A stretch of 64,000 bases of DNA, taken from NCBI GenBank assembly GCA_001584585.1, contig LSYV01000010.1:1019485-1083484 (forward strand), in the 5' to 3' direction. The notes beneath the pieces are model-generated. The model made no database searches and was not told the origin of the DNA. It saw only the letters and a program-made list of their open reading frames with translations. Source of the DNA: Gonium pectorale (taxonomy: Eukaryota > Chlorophyta > Chlorophyceae > Chlamydomonadales > Volvocaceae). A program made the position numbers and the translations under genes. Below, piece by piece: positions 45,401-57,564 of the stretch (the first letter of the stretch is position 1; the number at the start of each line of letters is the position of its first letter).

Positions 45401-48400
45401 TGGCGCGGATGCGGTGGGGTTTGGGCAAACGTTGCAACGTGCTTGAGGCCCAGGTCCGTGCCGTGACAGGCGGCCTGCATCTGGTGGCGCTTAGTAGGGG
45501 CCTTGCTTCAAGTAGGCATTAGAATATCAAGGGCAGAGTTTGAAGGAAACCGGGTTGGATAGGAGAAGACTGGACACCAGCTGCGTTCGCCCGTCCCGCG
45601 GCCAAACCACTCTTGCCTTCGGTTCGCCGGCTTCCGGAGGGTGTCGGCGTTCCGAGACGTAGGCAGCCGCCAGGTATTCGCCGCTCAGAGCTGCGTCGTC
45701 CGTCTACGTTGGTGATGTCGGCTGGCGCTAGCTAAACTCATCGAGGCTGAGGTCGTAGTAGAAGTGGTGTGTGCGTGTATGAACCTAGGCAGCCCGCCCC
45801 AGCCCCGCCCCCGACACCTCGAATACCGGCAATGCTCAACCTTCCCGAAGGGGGAGGGGTGCAGTGCCGGGAGCTAGCAGTACGCGACGCGCTACACTTT
45901 GCTTCCGGTCAGCTGTTCGGGATCTGTGTTCATACCGGTTTTTGCGCAGGAAGGGCCGGCGGAACTGGCGGCGAGGGCACGACCTGCACGGCCTCGAGTC
46001 GGAGGAGGACCTGCAGCAGCTGGTGGAGTTTGAGGAGGGCGACCTGGCGACCGCCTACATGCTGGTGGGTGGGAGGGGTGATGTAACTAGAAAGAATGCG
46101 TGGGAGGGGGTGGCGGGCGGGATGGCTGCAAGGAATTCAAGACGCCGCCCAGCGAGCAAAGTCGAGACCTAGGCTACCGCTTACGTGCTGATCGGGTGCT
46201 GGGGGTGGGGTGGGGGGTAGGTCCGTATGTGCGCGGGAGAGGAGGAGTCCATCTCGGTCGCTGCGGGGACAGGGTCCAAGCTCGACCCAAAGCCGCCTGT
46301 CGCGGTCCTCATGCCTTGGCGCCTTGTCGGTTCCAGCCCTGGCCAGTGGAGTCGAAACCTGTGGGGTCTGTGCTGTCCAAGCCGCGGATGTGCTGGCATC
46401 CACATGTGTAACCCGTCCCGAGGTGCTGCCGCAGGCGAAGGAGTATTCCCTCGAGAAGGTGGAGGCGCTGAGCAAGGCGCTGGTGAGCGGCCCGCCGTAT
46501 TCGTTCACCGTTCGCCTTCCCATTCTTCCATCCTTCCATTCTTCCTCCAACTCTCTGCAGCGCAGCTTTGCCCGTTTTGGCGCATACCCCGATCCGATCC
46601 GGGCTGCATTGGCTGACACTCTTACCATCAGACGAGGCCTGCCCCGGCTACCGCTGTCTGCAGAGGCACGATGAGCACGAGGCGGAGTACTACCTGGCCA
46701 CCACCCACAAGATGAAGGGAGGTCAGGCGCCCATCGTGCAGGTGGCTGACGACTTCATCGCCGAGCTGGTGGGTGCGGTTGGCAGGAGGCAGTTTGGCAG
46801 TAGTTGAGAGCAGGTAGTCGGGATCCGGTCTGGGCGTGAAGGCTGGGAGCTGGTCCTTCCGTTGCTGCAGCTTGCAAAAGACCCTTTCTCGGTCCATAGA
46901 GCTGGTATGTTCATGAAAGGGCGGCTTTGAGCGTAGGCTCTCTGGGGGCTTCCATGACGCGGAGGCGCTGCGTCGGCCTGTCCCCACTGGCCCCCACCTC
47001 GGCGCTCCCCATGTGCGCATGCGGAACCGATGGGCCTCCGGCTGCCGCAGGCCCCGACCTCGCAACACGCCAAGGACCGGCTAGAGCGCTTCCGCACCAG
47101 CTCCAGCCAGGTTGACGAGATCAACTGCGTCTACGTGGCCGCCACCCGCGCCCGCAGCGTGCTGCTGCTCAGCCGGGACCTCACCAGGCTGGCGCTGGGG
47201 CTGCACCGCCGCCACGTGCAGCTGGTGGGATACGCAGCAGGGGCGCAGGAGGGGCAGAGCCGGGGAAGAGGCCTGGTGCGGCCAGGGCGATGATCCCAGG
47301 ATGGTCGTCTCCCTGGCATGCGTTCGCCACAGTAGTGCCTACCGCACCATTCCAAGATCCGTAACATCTGTGTGGAGGACAGCGCTCTGTAGGCCGTGTT
47401 ACACATGTCGCATCCCATTGGCAACCTTCAAGTAAGTACCCTGCTTTGTGTCCTGCAGGTTCTGCCGGACCCTGGGAGCACAGCAGCGGCAAAGGCTCCG
47501 GACTCCGCTGCGGGCCCCGCCACGCCGGCGGGACCGGCCGCGCCCGGCGCGGCATCCCAGGCAGCGCCGTCGACGCGTCCAGCTGCAAGCGACCTGGGCG
47601 ATGGTGCCGCGGCCAACGGCTGGCGCATGGCCTCGGGAGACGGCCGTGCGCCGCGGGAGGCGACGGCAGCGGCAATGCCTGGGGAGGAGGCGGAAACGTT
47701 GCGGCCGCAGAAACGTTGCTGGCCGGGACTGATGGATGGCGGCGCAGCTGCTGGCGACGGCGCCGGGGAAGTGCATCCCAGCAGCGGTGCAAGTTCCAGC
47801 ACCGCCGCCGCCGCTGCCATCCACTTCCGCGCGGAGCCGCGCCGAGGAGACGAGGGGGCGGAGGGTACTCACGGTGGGGGCGCAGGAGGCGCTGGCACGT
47901 GGATTCCCGCGGGGCCGGGCACTCCACGCAGCCAGATCAAGAGGACTTTCGCGCTGGACGAGGTGAGGAGCTGCGTGGGTGGTTGGGCACTCGGCAGCTG
48001 TGAGCTGGGCGCACCAGTGCAAACATTTCTGTACAGCCCATGCGTCATCTCGCTCCCCATAATCTTGCTGTGTACTCGCACCTTTGGCTGCTTTCGCCTC
48101 CGTCGTCCGCATGTGTTGTCGTATCTAGTGAACGGTCGTCCTGTGGGCGTGCCTCTGTGGCCACGCGGTATCTACAACCGCAGTGCCTAGGTCACGGCTT
48201 CGCCATGCCTTACAAGCCCTTCGACCGGTTCGCTAGGTCGGCGGCGAGTGCTTGGGTGACGTGGTCGAGGAGCCACCGGTGCAACAAGGCTGCCACGCGG
48301 GCACGGCCCAAGGCCAGGCGAGGGCAGCAGCGGAGAGCTGCGCGATGTGCAAGTCCCCGCTCCTAGGCGTGCAGCCCGAGTCCCCGGTGAGCGCCGCAGC

Positions 48401-49035
48401 TGTCGCCGGGCAGAGCGGCTGGAGGAACAGCGGAGGAACTTTTGAGATACCATGAGGGCAATTAGTGCCCAGCGAGCTGGGTGCGTGCTGGGAAGGGAGT
48501 TGGACAGCGGGAAGGCACTGCTACAGGGTTATGAAGGACCCTCCGTCTTGCTGCATTTTGCTTCTGGTGCCCACAGGCGACTGAGGTGTCGCGCAACAGT
48601 TCCCCACCTGTATATATGTCATAGCACCGCTCATGCATTGGCTCTACGTCACTAAGCGGGAAAAGCAATCCTCAAGCCTGGACATGTAAGCGTTTCTACC
48701 CTTAACCCTTTGTGCTCCAGATAGTCGCCCTCCTCAGACGCCCAACTTGTCGGTTCTAATGGCTTACCCTGACCCAGCAGCACCTCCCTCGCCCGCAGGC
48801 GCCCGGCCTTCCGCGGGTCACCTGGCGGGGCCGGCCCGTGTGCGGCTCGTGCGCTCGAGGGACCCTCTTCGGGGAGGCGCTGGAGCTGCTGCAGGCGCAG
48901 CAGCAGCAGCAGCAGCAGCAGACGGATGCGGGACAGGGGACCCAGCCGCAAGCGCAGCAGCAGCAGCTGCATACGCCGCCACAGGGCCCGCAGGCGCGGT
49001 CGCGCACGTTGTTCGCGTCAGACGAGGTGTTGTAG
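39458..49035 (+). CDS. FBH1-like SF1 helicase, tandem copy B, altered Walker A
   Basis: Predicted 1226-residue paralogue of copy A. Exons: 39458-39646, 39717-39849, 39960-40104, 40206-40389, 40701-40760, 40967-41067, 41286-41391, 41672-41720, 42143-42266, 42520-42689, 43057-43274, 43467-43556, 43711-43793, 44088-44217, 44602-44953, 45173-45386, 45950-46064, 46435-46482, 46664-46768, 47051-47224, 47459-47962, 48237-48386, 48799-49035. All 23 have the same phases as copy A; the end of exon 9 and the start of exon 22 are least certain. Walker A reads AFAGAAKT: the glycine before the catalytic Lys280 is Ala279 (codon GCC; GGC in copy A). The other motifs are kept: DEAQD (506-510), GDKHQQIYSFN, QTFRFG, THKMKG, VYVAATRAR and C-terminal CxxC pairs (1133/1136, 1163/1166). 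Introns are generally longer than in copy A. The C-terminal exon carries a CAG run encoding polyglutamine. Ala at this position usually weakens nucleotide binding, so a non-catalytic role is possible. Confidence 0.83.
40484..40510 (-). repeat. Dispersed repeat fragment in intron 4 of helicase copy B
   Basis: The minus-strand sequence matches 60942-60968 (plus) at 25 of 27 positions, including 19 identical bases in a row. Both probably descend from one mobile element. Confidence 0.6.
44330..44670. repeat. Inverted repeat: intron copy of helicase B exon 15 start
   Basis: The arm at 44330-44409, in intron 14, is a reverse-complement copy of 44592-44670, the end of that intron plus the first roughly 70 bases of exon 15. 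By eye about 85% of positions agree. Read on the minus strand, the intron arm still encodes RNTQAGAG, matching exon 15. Folded as RNA, the arm would cover the exon 15 splice acceptor. Confidence 0.8.
48895..48923 (+). repeat. CAG repeat encoding polyglutamine, helicase B exon 23
   Basis: About eight consecutive CAG codons follow the LELLQAQ end shared with copy A. In copy A the same place has only three CAG codons before the protein ends. Confidence 0.85.
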
Positions 49036-50724
49036 GGCGGTGGCCACGGGTTCGGGAGCGTTTTCCTTGCTTGGCAATGATGGTGGTTGCATGTCACTGT
49101 TTGTATACCGGTTGTGAACTCGTAAGGGCTGGATGATGCAATGCTCCTGCAGCGGTGCAGTATGGGCGGCGTGGGTGCAAACCCCTAGCAAGCGTGACTG
49201 AAATGTTTCGTGCGATTTATGGTCGGATAATCTGCCTGAGGCAATCATGTTGCCGTGTTGAGCTTTGACCGGGCAGACGCAGCTGACGAGCTGACCAGAA
49301 GGTCTGGTCAGCAGCAATGGATGAATGCGCCAAGCTGCAAAGGCTTGCTACTGCACACACTACCTCAAGGTACTTCGCCATGTTCGTATGTCTTGCTGTA
49401 CTGATACGCTGGCTGACCCCAAGCAGCGCCTCCCATCAGCTCGGTTTTTGTTGCGCGCTGGCCCAAGGGTATTAGGGTTGTACAGTGGCCATGTTTTGAC
49501 TGCCCGCCAGAGGATGGGGCCGTATGCGTTAGTGAGGGCTGCGAGGGCCTTGGTTGTGCCATGAGGCTTGTATGGACGTATGAACGAATGTCGTGCATGT
49601 GCGGGCACCGTATCCGCAATGGCGCTGTTGAAGCCCTGGGCAGGCTTGCGCGCAGCGCGCAGGCCCGTAACTGTGCACCCATCTGAAGGTGGTAGCATGG
49701 CGCCACGACTCCCCGTGACAGAGATGCATGCCTGCGCAAGCTCTGGGTGAATGGCGTACGAAGAAGGGATACGGAAAATAGTTGGGAGGCAGGCTAGCTG
49801 GGAGCTTGGACGCACTGCAAGATTTGGCCTTGGCTCAAGCCACATCCGTTACAGCCCAGTGCACGGGCGCGCAAGAGGATGTACGGTCATTAAGCATGAG
49901 GTATTGTCCTCTTGTACACGCGCTCTGCGTACCAGCTGGCGACTTTCTGGCTCCTGCGCGCATGAAACAGCTGCATGTACCGGTACGCGCAACATGGCGC
50001 TAGGCACGAGCCCCTTAGCTCATGCAAAGGGCCGGGATGATTACCGAGGCCCGGCCGACCCACAGGTCCGCACAAGAATTGTTTTCCGACTCCCAAATCC
50101 ACCACTTCAGCCATCAGGCCACGGTCGCGGAACGTATCCATTCCTGTCGCAACCAACGCGAATACTGCTGCAGCACCGCTTGCCGCTTGTGGGGCCCCGA
50201 TCCTCGTGGCGTTGGCATCTGCAAATGGCGCCTCGCGGCCTGGGGCGCAGCCTCCGGCTCGGTGCCGCTTTCTGCGGGATCCAACTGCACTGCTGGTTCA
50301 GTCCGCGGCTGTGGGCAGGACCCTAGTGGGCAGGGCCCGGCAACCTGCAAACCCCCTCGGTGCCGCCAAAATCTTTGGCGGTCGCCTTATCGAACGGTCC
50401 GGGGGCGCTCCGGCGCCGTCGGCCGGCATAACACCGCTGGACGCGAGCGCATGCCCCTGCACGACTACGGCGGCCACCAGCACCGCGGTGCAGCACTTAT
50501 GCCCATCATACATTGTCACGCTCCATCCTCACCTACATGCACGTATTGGATGCTTCGGTATCAACCTGACCGCCCGCCATGCAAGCCCACGCCGACCGAC
50601 GTCGGGTGCAACCCAGGGGTCACTCCATGATTCCCCACCACCCCCGCACACTATTCTCTGATCCTACCGGACGGGCCCAGCACACACACCCGGCGTTCCC
50701 CGCCTTCTTAACACCTTATGGCGG
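49036..50724. other. Convergent intergenic region between helicase B and phosphoesterase
   Basis: The segment holds both 3' UTRs. Minus-strand frames at 49890-50350 are fairly open, but no splice-consistent continuation of the phosphoesterase was found past its stop at 50725. No TGTAA was found on the plus strand for helicase copy B. Confidence 0.4.
49849..49853 (-). terminator. Candidate polyadenylation signal TGTAA (phosphoesterase)
   Basis: TGTAA on the minus strand about 870 nt after the phosphoesterase stop codon, a common 3' UTR length in this group. Confidence 0.4.
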
Positions 50725-53700
50725 TCAAGCTGTAATGCGGTTTTGTTCAATGCGCTTTGCGCACACAGATACGCCCTCCGTAAGCCATCCTACCACCCTG
50801 CGTATCTCAACCCGGATGCGCGGCGGCTGCGGGCGGCGGCAGTGCGTGAGTCCCCGGCGCCAGGCAGGACCCGCCCACCCGGCCCATCCAATGGATCGCA
50901 GCGCCGTGCTCCGCCACGCAGCGCTCCAGCACCTCCGTTCCGTTGCGGCCCGCAGCCCGGAACGTGTCTTGGGCCTGGCCAGACGGGGGAAGGGCAACAC
51001 GAGTACTGCCATCAGGTACCCACGGTGTGCAAACCAACGCCAAACGTGTCCGCGTCTGCATGGCGACGTGCCGTGGGAGCGCATGGAACTCCTGCAAGAC
51101 AACTTTGCTCGCCGGGCGCCACTGCTCCTCCCTGGCAGCCACGGTGGTACCGCACTCGCCTGCTTGAAGAAAGGCGGCCAACACAGGCACGAGGAGGCGA
51201 AGGCGGCAGAGCTGGCGCGGAAGTGCTCCGCCAGGATGGCGCAGCAGGTGGCGCTCGGGCCCTCCTGTGCGTGTGTGTGCAAGTGCAGGAATGCCGAGGG
51301 GGCAGACGTCAAAGAGGACCAAATTAGAACTGCTTGCGGTAGAGACGAAGGACTCGCCAAAAGGAAGAAAACATGAGTACGCCCACTTTAGCCATGCCAC
51401 AGGGAGCACGCATGGCGTCGTACCTGCAGGCACCGCTCTAGGAAGGGGCGCTGGTAAGCCAGGCAGCAGGAGGGCTCGGGGTTGAACTGGTGACCCGTGG
51501 GTCCGGGCACGTCGGAGACAGCCTGCGGGCCGCGCATGGGGGGGGGGGCGGGGGGGGGGCGGGGAGCGGCAGAAGGACGGGGCCTGATGGACAATAGCAG
51601 GGCCGCCAAGCCGTAGCCGACCTGCCTACAATCGTTGTTGTGTTGACGATGACCGGGTCCCTGATTCTCGCCTGGCCCGCCAGCAAAGCGCTCCCTCACA
51701 CTCACAGGCTCACACACCACCGCACCGCTGATACCCCTGAAGCAAAGACGCAGCTCCCCCGGCCCCTCACTCCCACCATTCTTTTGCAGCATTGATTATA
51801 AATCCAGCGTCGGACAAGAGGTGTAACACACTGCTCACCTGCAGCGGCGGCAGCTCTACTTGGCCCACCTCCGCCATCGTGGGGCTGCCGCAGCTGCCTG
51901 CGTGCATTTAGGCGTGTCGGCGACGAGGACGGTGTGAACTGACAGCGCTGAACGTCAACCAAGGGGGCGCGTGCATGATAACGCGTGACCTTAGAATTGC
52001 AAGCCCTTGCACGTCCGACCGCGACAGGGCCCAGGCCCCGTCCACCTCGCAAAGCCCCGACGAGCCCGCCCCGTCCACCAGCCCACCCGTCTCAGCCGGC
52101 TGCGGAGCCAGCGGCCGCGGCTCGCCGTTGGGCGGATACTCCCACGTCTCGGAGCAGCGCGCGCCTCCTTTGTTCTTATCCCGGTCCAGGATCCGCCACG
52201 ACCTGCGGGGTTTACAGCGCAGAGCGCATGCTTTGAGCAGCCCTGCGGTCGCAGTGCGCACATCCGCCCCAGGCACAGTCTGTCGCCGCAGGGTAGGCAG
52301 GAAAACACCATAGCCGTAATTGTGCCGGCATCACGTCCCAACGGTGGCCTACTGTATGCAGGCGGTACACGAGGGTCCACCTCGCCACGGCCCGACCCGC
52401 AGAAGCCAGGGGCGGAGCCTGTAAATGCCGATCCGAAACGGCCCGTCCTGTCGCGGAGTCCCATTCACGGGGTCCCCTCTGGCTCCCTTCCCCGGTACCT
52501 GCCGCCTTGTGGGGGCGTCGTCCGGACCCCACCTGAGCGGGCCCCGCTGCGGCAGGCTCAGCAGGAACCAGTTGTCCTCGTCGTAGCGGCTGGCGGGCAG
52601 CGTGATGTGCGGGAAGGGGTAGGCGTCGCGCCAGTCCAGGCCCCTGCGTGTGATTACGGTATGGGCAGGGAGGGGCAGCACGAGCGGCCGAGAGGATTCG
52701 GTGCAAGCCAGCGCCGTCGCCACGACCGCACTATGCTGTGAGGCGAACGACGCCTACCCGGGCACCCTCCCGATATGGATCACGTAACACGCGTGCGGTT
52801 GCGGTTGCATGGTGCGAGGGACGACCGTCGTGGACGGGGCATGGCCCAGGGGCGTGGGTGGGGGCGCTTGGGAGCGCGCGGCTTCGCCGCGTCAACAGCC
52901 CAGGGAAGCCGAGGCGTTAAGGGCACCCGAACCCAACCCTAGTGCACCTGTGGTAGTGTCCCGAGAACACGGCCATGACGTTGTCCGAGTGCGCCAGCAG
53001 GAGGGTCAGCACGTCGGGGTGGCGCTCGCCCGGGGCCTCGTCCCGCATGGCGGCTGGTGGAGGGAGAGGGGGCGGGCAAAGGGGGCGGGGGGCGACGGGG
53101 CATGAGCAGGAGCGTCAGGAGGTGTGCCGGGGTCTCTCAAGCCGGCAAAGCCCGGGAGCGACCGCTTCTGAAGGCACGCTGAGAGCCCTCCCGCGACGGC
53201 GTGTATGACTGCACCAGCCCCGCAGGGTCACCTCTGCCGAACGGGTTCCCAGCTGGGACAGAGAACTCCGCGCGTGCAGGCGGTTATGCGGCTGCTGCAC
53301 CCGCAGCAGCTCGGCTGGAGGCGCTCGACACGCGTGGTGTTGGGGGTGCAGTGTGGAGTGGCACCGAGGCGGCCAGCGCAGGAGGGCAGCAAGCGTAACG
53401 GCCACTGGACCGCGTGCAGCGACAGGGGGTCCGTCCCCTCACACCCTCCATCCCCCGCACGTCTACAACTATGCCAAGGCCGCCACTCCTTCTATTGAGT
53501 GTGCGCTTCTGTGTACGCGTCGCGACCTGATTCCCTTCTTCATTACCCCGCTTCATTACCCCCGCACAACCCCCCTCTGTCTCTCTCTCTCTCTCTCTCT
53601 CTCAAGTCCGGGCGTACGCGTACCGTCCCTTGGTGGCCCCCCGGGTGGCTGCTTCTGCCAACTCATCTGGGGGCGCGTGCAGCCCGCGGTGCTACATCAG

Positions 53701-56355
53701 GCGGGGGAAGTTGGTCCGCACAAGGAGCCCATGCTTACTCAGCATCTGCCATCCTGGCCCCGAACGCACCCGCACCTACCCGCATGCCGGTCTGCCCACT
53801 CCCCGACACGCACTCACCTGCTCCAAAGCGAAAGGCTGCGAGGACCGAGAGGACCCACCCTGCTCTCCCGCCACCCGGTTCCTCCCTACCTGGCAGCGGG
53901 TGGTGCAAGAAGACGAATGTGGGCCGCCCCGCCCTCAGCTCCCCGGCCAGCCAGCCCAGCTGCTGCAGCCCCAGGCTCGCCTGGCGAGTGTCGCAGCGCG
54001 GGTGGGCCGGGTCCCAGGAGGGGCCCAGCATGGCTGCGTGTGGGGCGGAGGCCGGGGCCGGGATCGGGTCGGCGCGTTGAGTCGGGAAACAAAGCCTTGG
54101 CGGGCTGGGGCGGGATGAGGAGGTGCTAGGAAGAGGGGTTTCCACTCATTGCATTGAATTCCCCCCTGGCTCTCGAACTTCCCATCTCCAGTCGCTGAGG
54201 CGTATCCAGGGCAGGCTTGCCTACGGTGTGCGCTCATCCCGCAGAGGGAAAGCCGGCCGCCCCCTACCCCGCTCACCGTTCAGGAACACAAAGTTGTAAC
54301 GGCCGATCCGTGCTGAGCTGTACGGCAGGGCGGTTGGCCCGAGGAAGTGCCGGAACAGGCGGGCGCTAAGGCCGGAGCGGTCGTGCGACTGAGAGGCGTT
54401 GCCGCATACCGTCTGTGATGCAGTGAACGTGGAGGGCACGGGCGCAGGGCGTCGGGAGGCCCCCAAGGGAGGCCCTCAAGGCCCCCAGGGCCTCATTGGC
54501 CTGAGCCTGACAAGGTACAAGGTACAGGGCCTCATTGGCCTGAGCCTGACAAGGCACCCAGGGCCTCATTGGCCTGAGTCTGAGCCTAAAAGGGTTGAGC
54601 TCTTTTGCAACCTCTGCAAGAACATAGGAACGCTCGACCCTTTACGGCGGGACGCGTCAACACTTTGCGCATCCGCAGGCATCCGGGCAGGGCAGCGCCC
54701 CCGACGCACTCGCACGTGCAGTGCCCGTCCCTTGCCCCCTGTGCAGACGCGCCTGGTACCAAGCGACGAGATGACTACCGGTAGACTACACCACGTTGGG
54801 CAACCTCGTCCCTGTGCACAGTCAAAGACAGAGAACCCTACGGACAGCTCATATGCTCGTACGGCATCACTCACGTGGTAGTCGTGGTTACCCCAGAGGT
54901 ACCGGACGGGCGCCGAAAAGTTGCGAAAGATTTCGCTCCCGACCGTGTACGCGTTGCGGGTGGACAAGTACCTGGGACATTAGAAAACCCACGAGGCGCA
55001 AGGACATGAGGGAGTCGTGACGCGGAGAGCCGTCGAAGTGGGAAACCTGTGCGTGAAAAATGCGAGCCAGACCCTGCGCGCAAGGCACGGTGGCTTTGGC
55101 GCACGTCAAGTCCGATGCCATCCGAGGCCTCAAGCTTTGCCACTGGCCTGGGTCGAGGCCGCTCACCAGACCGCACGGGGTCAACAACGCGATGTTCCCG
55201 TGCTGACCGCCGTGGGGACGCCGAGTTAGAGCGCGGTGCCGCTGAGCGCCATGAGCTCGACACGCAAGGAGGCCGTGACGTCCTGGAAAAACGATACGCA
55301 ACGCAGGCGGCTGCCTGTCACGGGCGTGCCGGTCGCAGTGCCGCGGCCCCTCGCGGTCTCCGCCGCAGCTTGCGGCCCTCACGTCCTTGATTGCAACAGC
55401 CGGTCAACGCAAGGGATCAGTCAAAGCTCAAATCAACGCCGCACCAGTCAAAGTCGTGGGAGTAGTATCCATTGTGGATGACGTCACCCAAGAACACCAC
55501 GGCGGCGGGCTGTGGGGACAGGCCCTCAATCTGCCGGCGAGGGAGCGAGACAGGCATGGCGAGGCAGGGCGCGGGGATCGGGAGCGCGGACTCATGTCCC
55601 GTACCCTTCACGCAGGTCGGACACAGCGGCCCGGGACTATGAGAATGCCCGATAGCATTTAGAGGATTGGGTGGCTAGGCAGGCGTTGATTGGCCAAGCG
55701 GCCTGTGATGCCACACCTTTTCGTCACACCGTCCCGGCCCTATACATAGCCTGGTAACTGCCACCGACGGGACCTCACATAGGGTTCCAGGCGTCCATAT
55801 CTATTGTCATTAACATCGAAAGAAACTGTAAGCGCTACGTTAACAAAAACATGTAGAGAGTCCTAACCCGCTGGCGTGGGTACGTACCCGCACGCCAGGG
55901 GCGCGTGTCTGCACCCGCACAGACCGCACCTGGCGCTGCGCAGCCTTCAGTCGCTCCACCGACTTCATAATTGAGTCGTTATCCACGTCGTTGGACTCCG
56001 TGCAACATTGGTACTGCGGCCCAATGAGGTGGGCATCGGCGAGCAGGACAACGCGGATGTCGTGCTCGGACGAAGGACGGTGCGCTCCCGCCACGACCAG
56101 GGCATAGACCGCAGCCACTGCGACGAAAGCCCCAAGAGCTCCGATTGCCACCCGCTTCGAGAGCGAAACCGGCTGCCAGTGCCTTCGCACTGCCAGGGCA
56201 GCGCGTTCAAAAGAGCAATGTATGCCCGACCGGCCATCGCATACATTGCCTTCGCTACCTGCTGCTACCCGGAATACGTCGGTCTGTTGGCCAAGAAGTT
56301 TAGCAGACTCTGAGTCATTGCGGTCGGCATCAGCCTCTAACCGGATAGCACTCAT
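50725..56355 (-). CDS. Membrane-anchored calcineurin-like metallophosphoesterase
   Basis: Predicted 560-residue enzyme. Minus-strand exons: 56355-55930, 55530-55445, 54971-54875, 54412-54277, 54033-53890, 53053-52948, 52643-52533, 52202-52087, 51897-51839, 51522-51424, 51264-51160, 50974-50879, 50826-50725; all phases close. One hydrophobic segment (about 69-90) should anchor the protein. All metal-site motifs of the family follow in order: Asp107-x-His109, Gly157-Asp158, Gly-Asn-His-Asp (198-201), His292-His293, and Gly328-His-x-His331. The LLADAHLIG context recalls the Cdc1/PGAP5 (MPPE1) group, but the assignment is loose and the substrate is not predictable. Exons 8-13 (about 200 residues) match nothing I recognise. 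A shorter model reading through exon 8 to a stop at 51908 is possible, but the phase-consistent chain of five more exons argues against it. Exon 11 ends at a GC donor (GCGAGT) or 9 nt later at a GT. Confidence 0.82.
53578..53603. repeat. (CT)n microsatellite in intron 5 of the phosphoesterase
   Basis: Uninterrupted TC/CT dinucleotide run of about 26 nt. Confidence 0.9.
54486..54588. repeat. Tandem repeat in intron 3 of the phosphoesterase
   Basis: Three copies of a unit of about 30-40 nt built on GGGCCTCATTGGCCTGAG followed by (T/C)CTGACAAGG, with small length differences. Confidence 0.85.
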
Positions 56356-56576
56356 GGCAAACCCCTTAGGATAGCAAAGGCAGCGCAAGTCAAATGGTCC
56401 GACTGGCGGTGTCGGATGTGTGTACGTACGGATGTACGGCGTCATATAGAATCATATAGAAGTGGGCACATTCCCATCCCCAACCGTCGGGGATTAAAAG
56501 GGGGGTGCTGGTGCAACACGGCGCAACCTGTAGAACCCGCTAGTAGGGCCCACCGACCCGGCGACATGGACGCTCG

Positions 56577-56972
56577 TTACATGCCTACTTCGGGCAGATG
56601 CTCGGCCGGCCGTGCAACCCAGCCGCCGCCGGCAATCCAGCCATTCCAGAGGTGCTGCATCAATCCCCGAACGAATGGCGGTACAAACGGAGGCGGAGAC
56701 GTTGGGCCTGCGAATAGGAGGTGCGGCGGGAATTCATAGAGCCCAGTCGCCAATCCTCTGACCGTCGACGTCAAACCCACTCCTACCCGAGGACCCACCA
56801 CTGGTCCCCGTGAAGGTGTCGCGACCACTGTGGACACATTGATACCTAAGAAGAAGCCGGCGCGGAAGCAGGAACGGCGATGAACCACTACGCAGCCTTG
56901 GGCCTGTGTCATCGTGTATGGGGTCGTTGCGAGCAGACGCGCCCGCCCTGCCTCGGTAGATGTGGCCAGCAC
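56577..56972 (-). other. Unassigned 131-codon open frame
   Basis: A minus-strand frame upstream of the phosphoesterase with a protein-like composition (FFLGINVSTVV, LYEFPPHLLF) and no stop for 131 codons. No family is recognised and no partner exons were found. It could be a small gene, an exon or a chance frame. Confidence 0.2.
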
Positions 56973-57461
56973 CTACCCCGGCAGGGGCAGGGCGGGCGCC
57001 CTTCCGTCAGCCGAGCCAAAGGAACAAGGGACAGGCCACCCGCCAAGGTGCCCACTCCGTGCCGCACATACCAAGAAAGGAGCACACCGGGATGCAGGCA
57101 CATGAATGCAAGGTCATCGTAAGGAGCTGACCCCTGCTAGATTCCGCAGACGCTCAACCTAGCGTCCTGCGAGCCGTGCCGTCAGCATCAGGAGGCGGGC
57201 GGGAAACGCCAAAGAGGCGCACGGCAGTGCAGAGGCGCACGGCAGCGTTCTTAACAGGAAAAGAACTTGCTAGCAGATGTCATTCTTAGACATGTTTGCT
57301 ATATATCAGGCAGCTCCCTGAATCTGTTCGACCAGCCATTATTTATCCTAGCTTCAGACTCGGCTCAGCAGATACAGATACAGATTACAGGCTCCCCATA
57401 GAGGGGCTGCAGGCCACACGAGCCGATTGGCTCCCGACCCGCCATACCGTAGCATGTTTCA

Positions 57462-57564
57462 GCCATAAGGCCCAGAATACAAGAAGAAAGCGCAACATGG
57501 CACACGACTTTGGCGTCGTTTGGGCATGTAGCAAATACCGGCAATTGCAGAAAAGAACCTGAGC
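57462..57564. repeat. Dispersed repeat, copy 1
   Basis: Resembles 61260-61367 in the same orientation, with 25 identical bases at its right end (57540-57564) and about 70-75% similarity, by eye, over the rest. Confidence 0.7.

Noticed and set aside
51541..51565. Poly-G tracts as a regulatory element
   Set aside because: Simple homopolymer sequence inside an intron of the phosphoesterase, with no further structure.
51908..52202. Ending the phosphoesterase at the 51908 stop
   Set aside because: Possible, but a GTGGGC donor at 52086 followed by five phase-matched, protein-like exons makes the longer model better supported.
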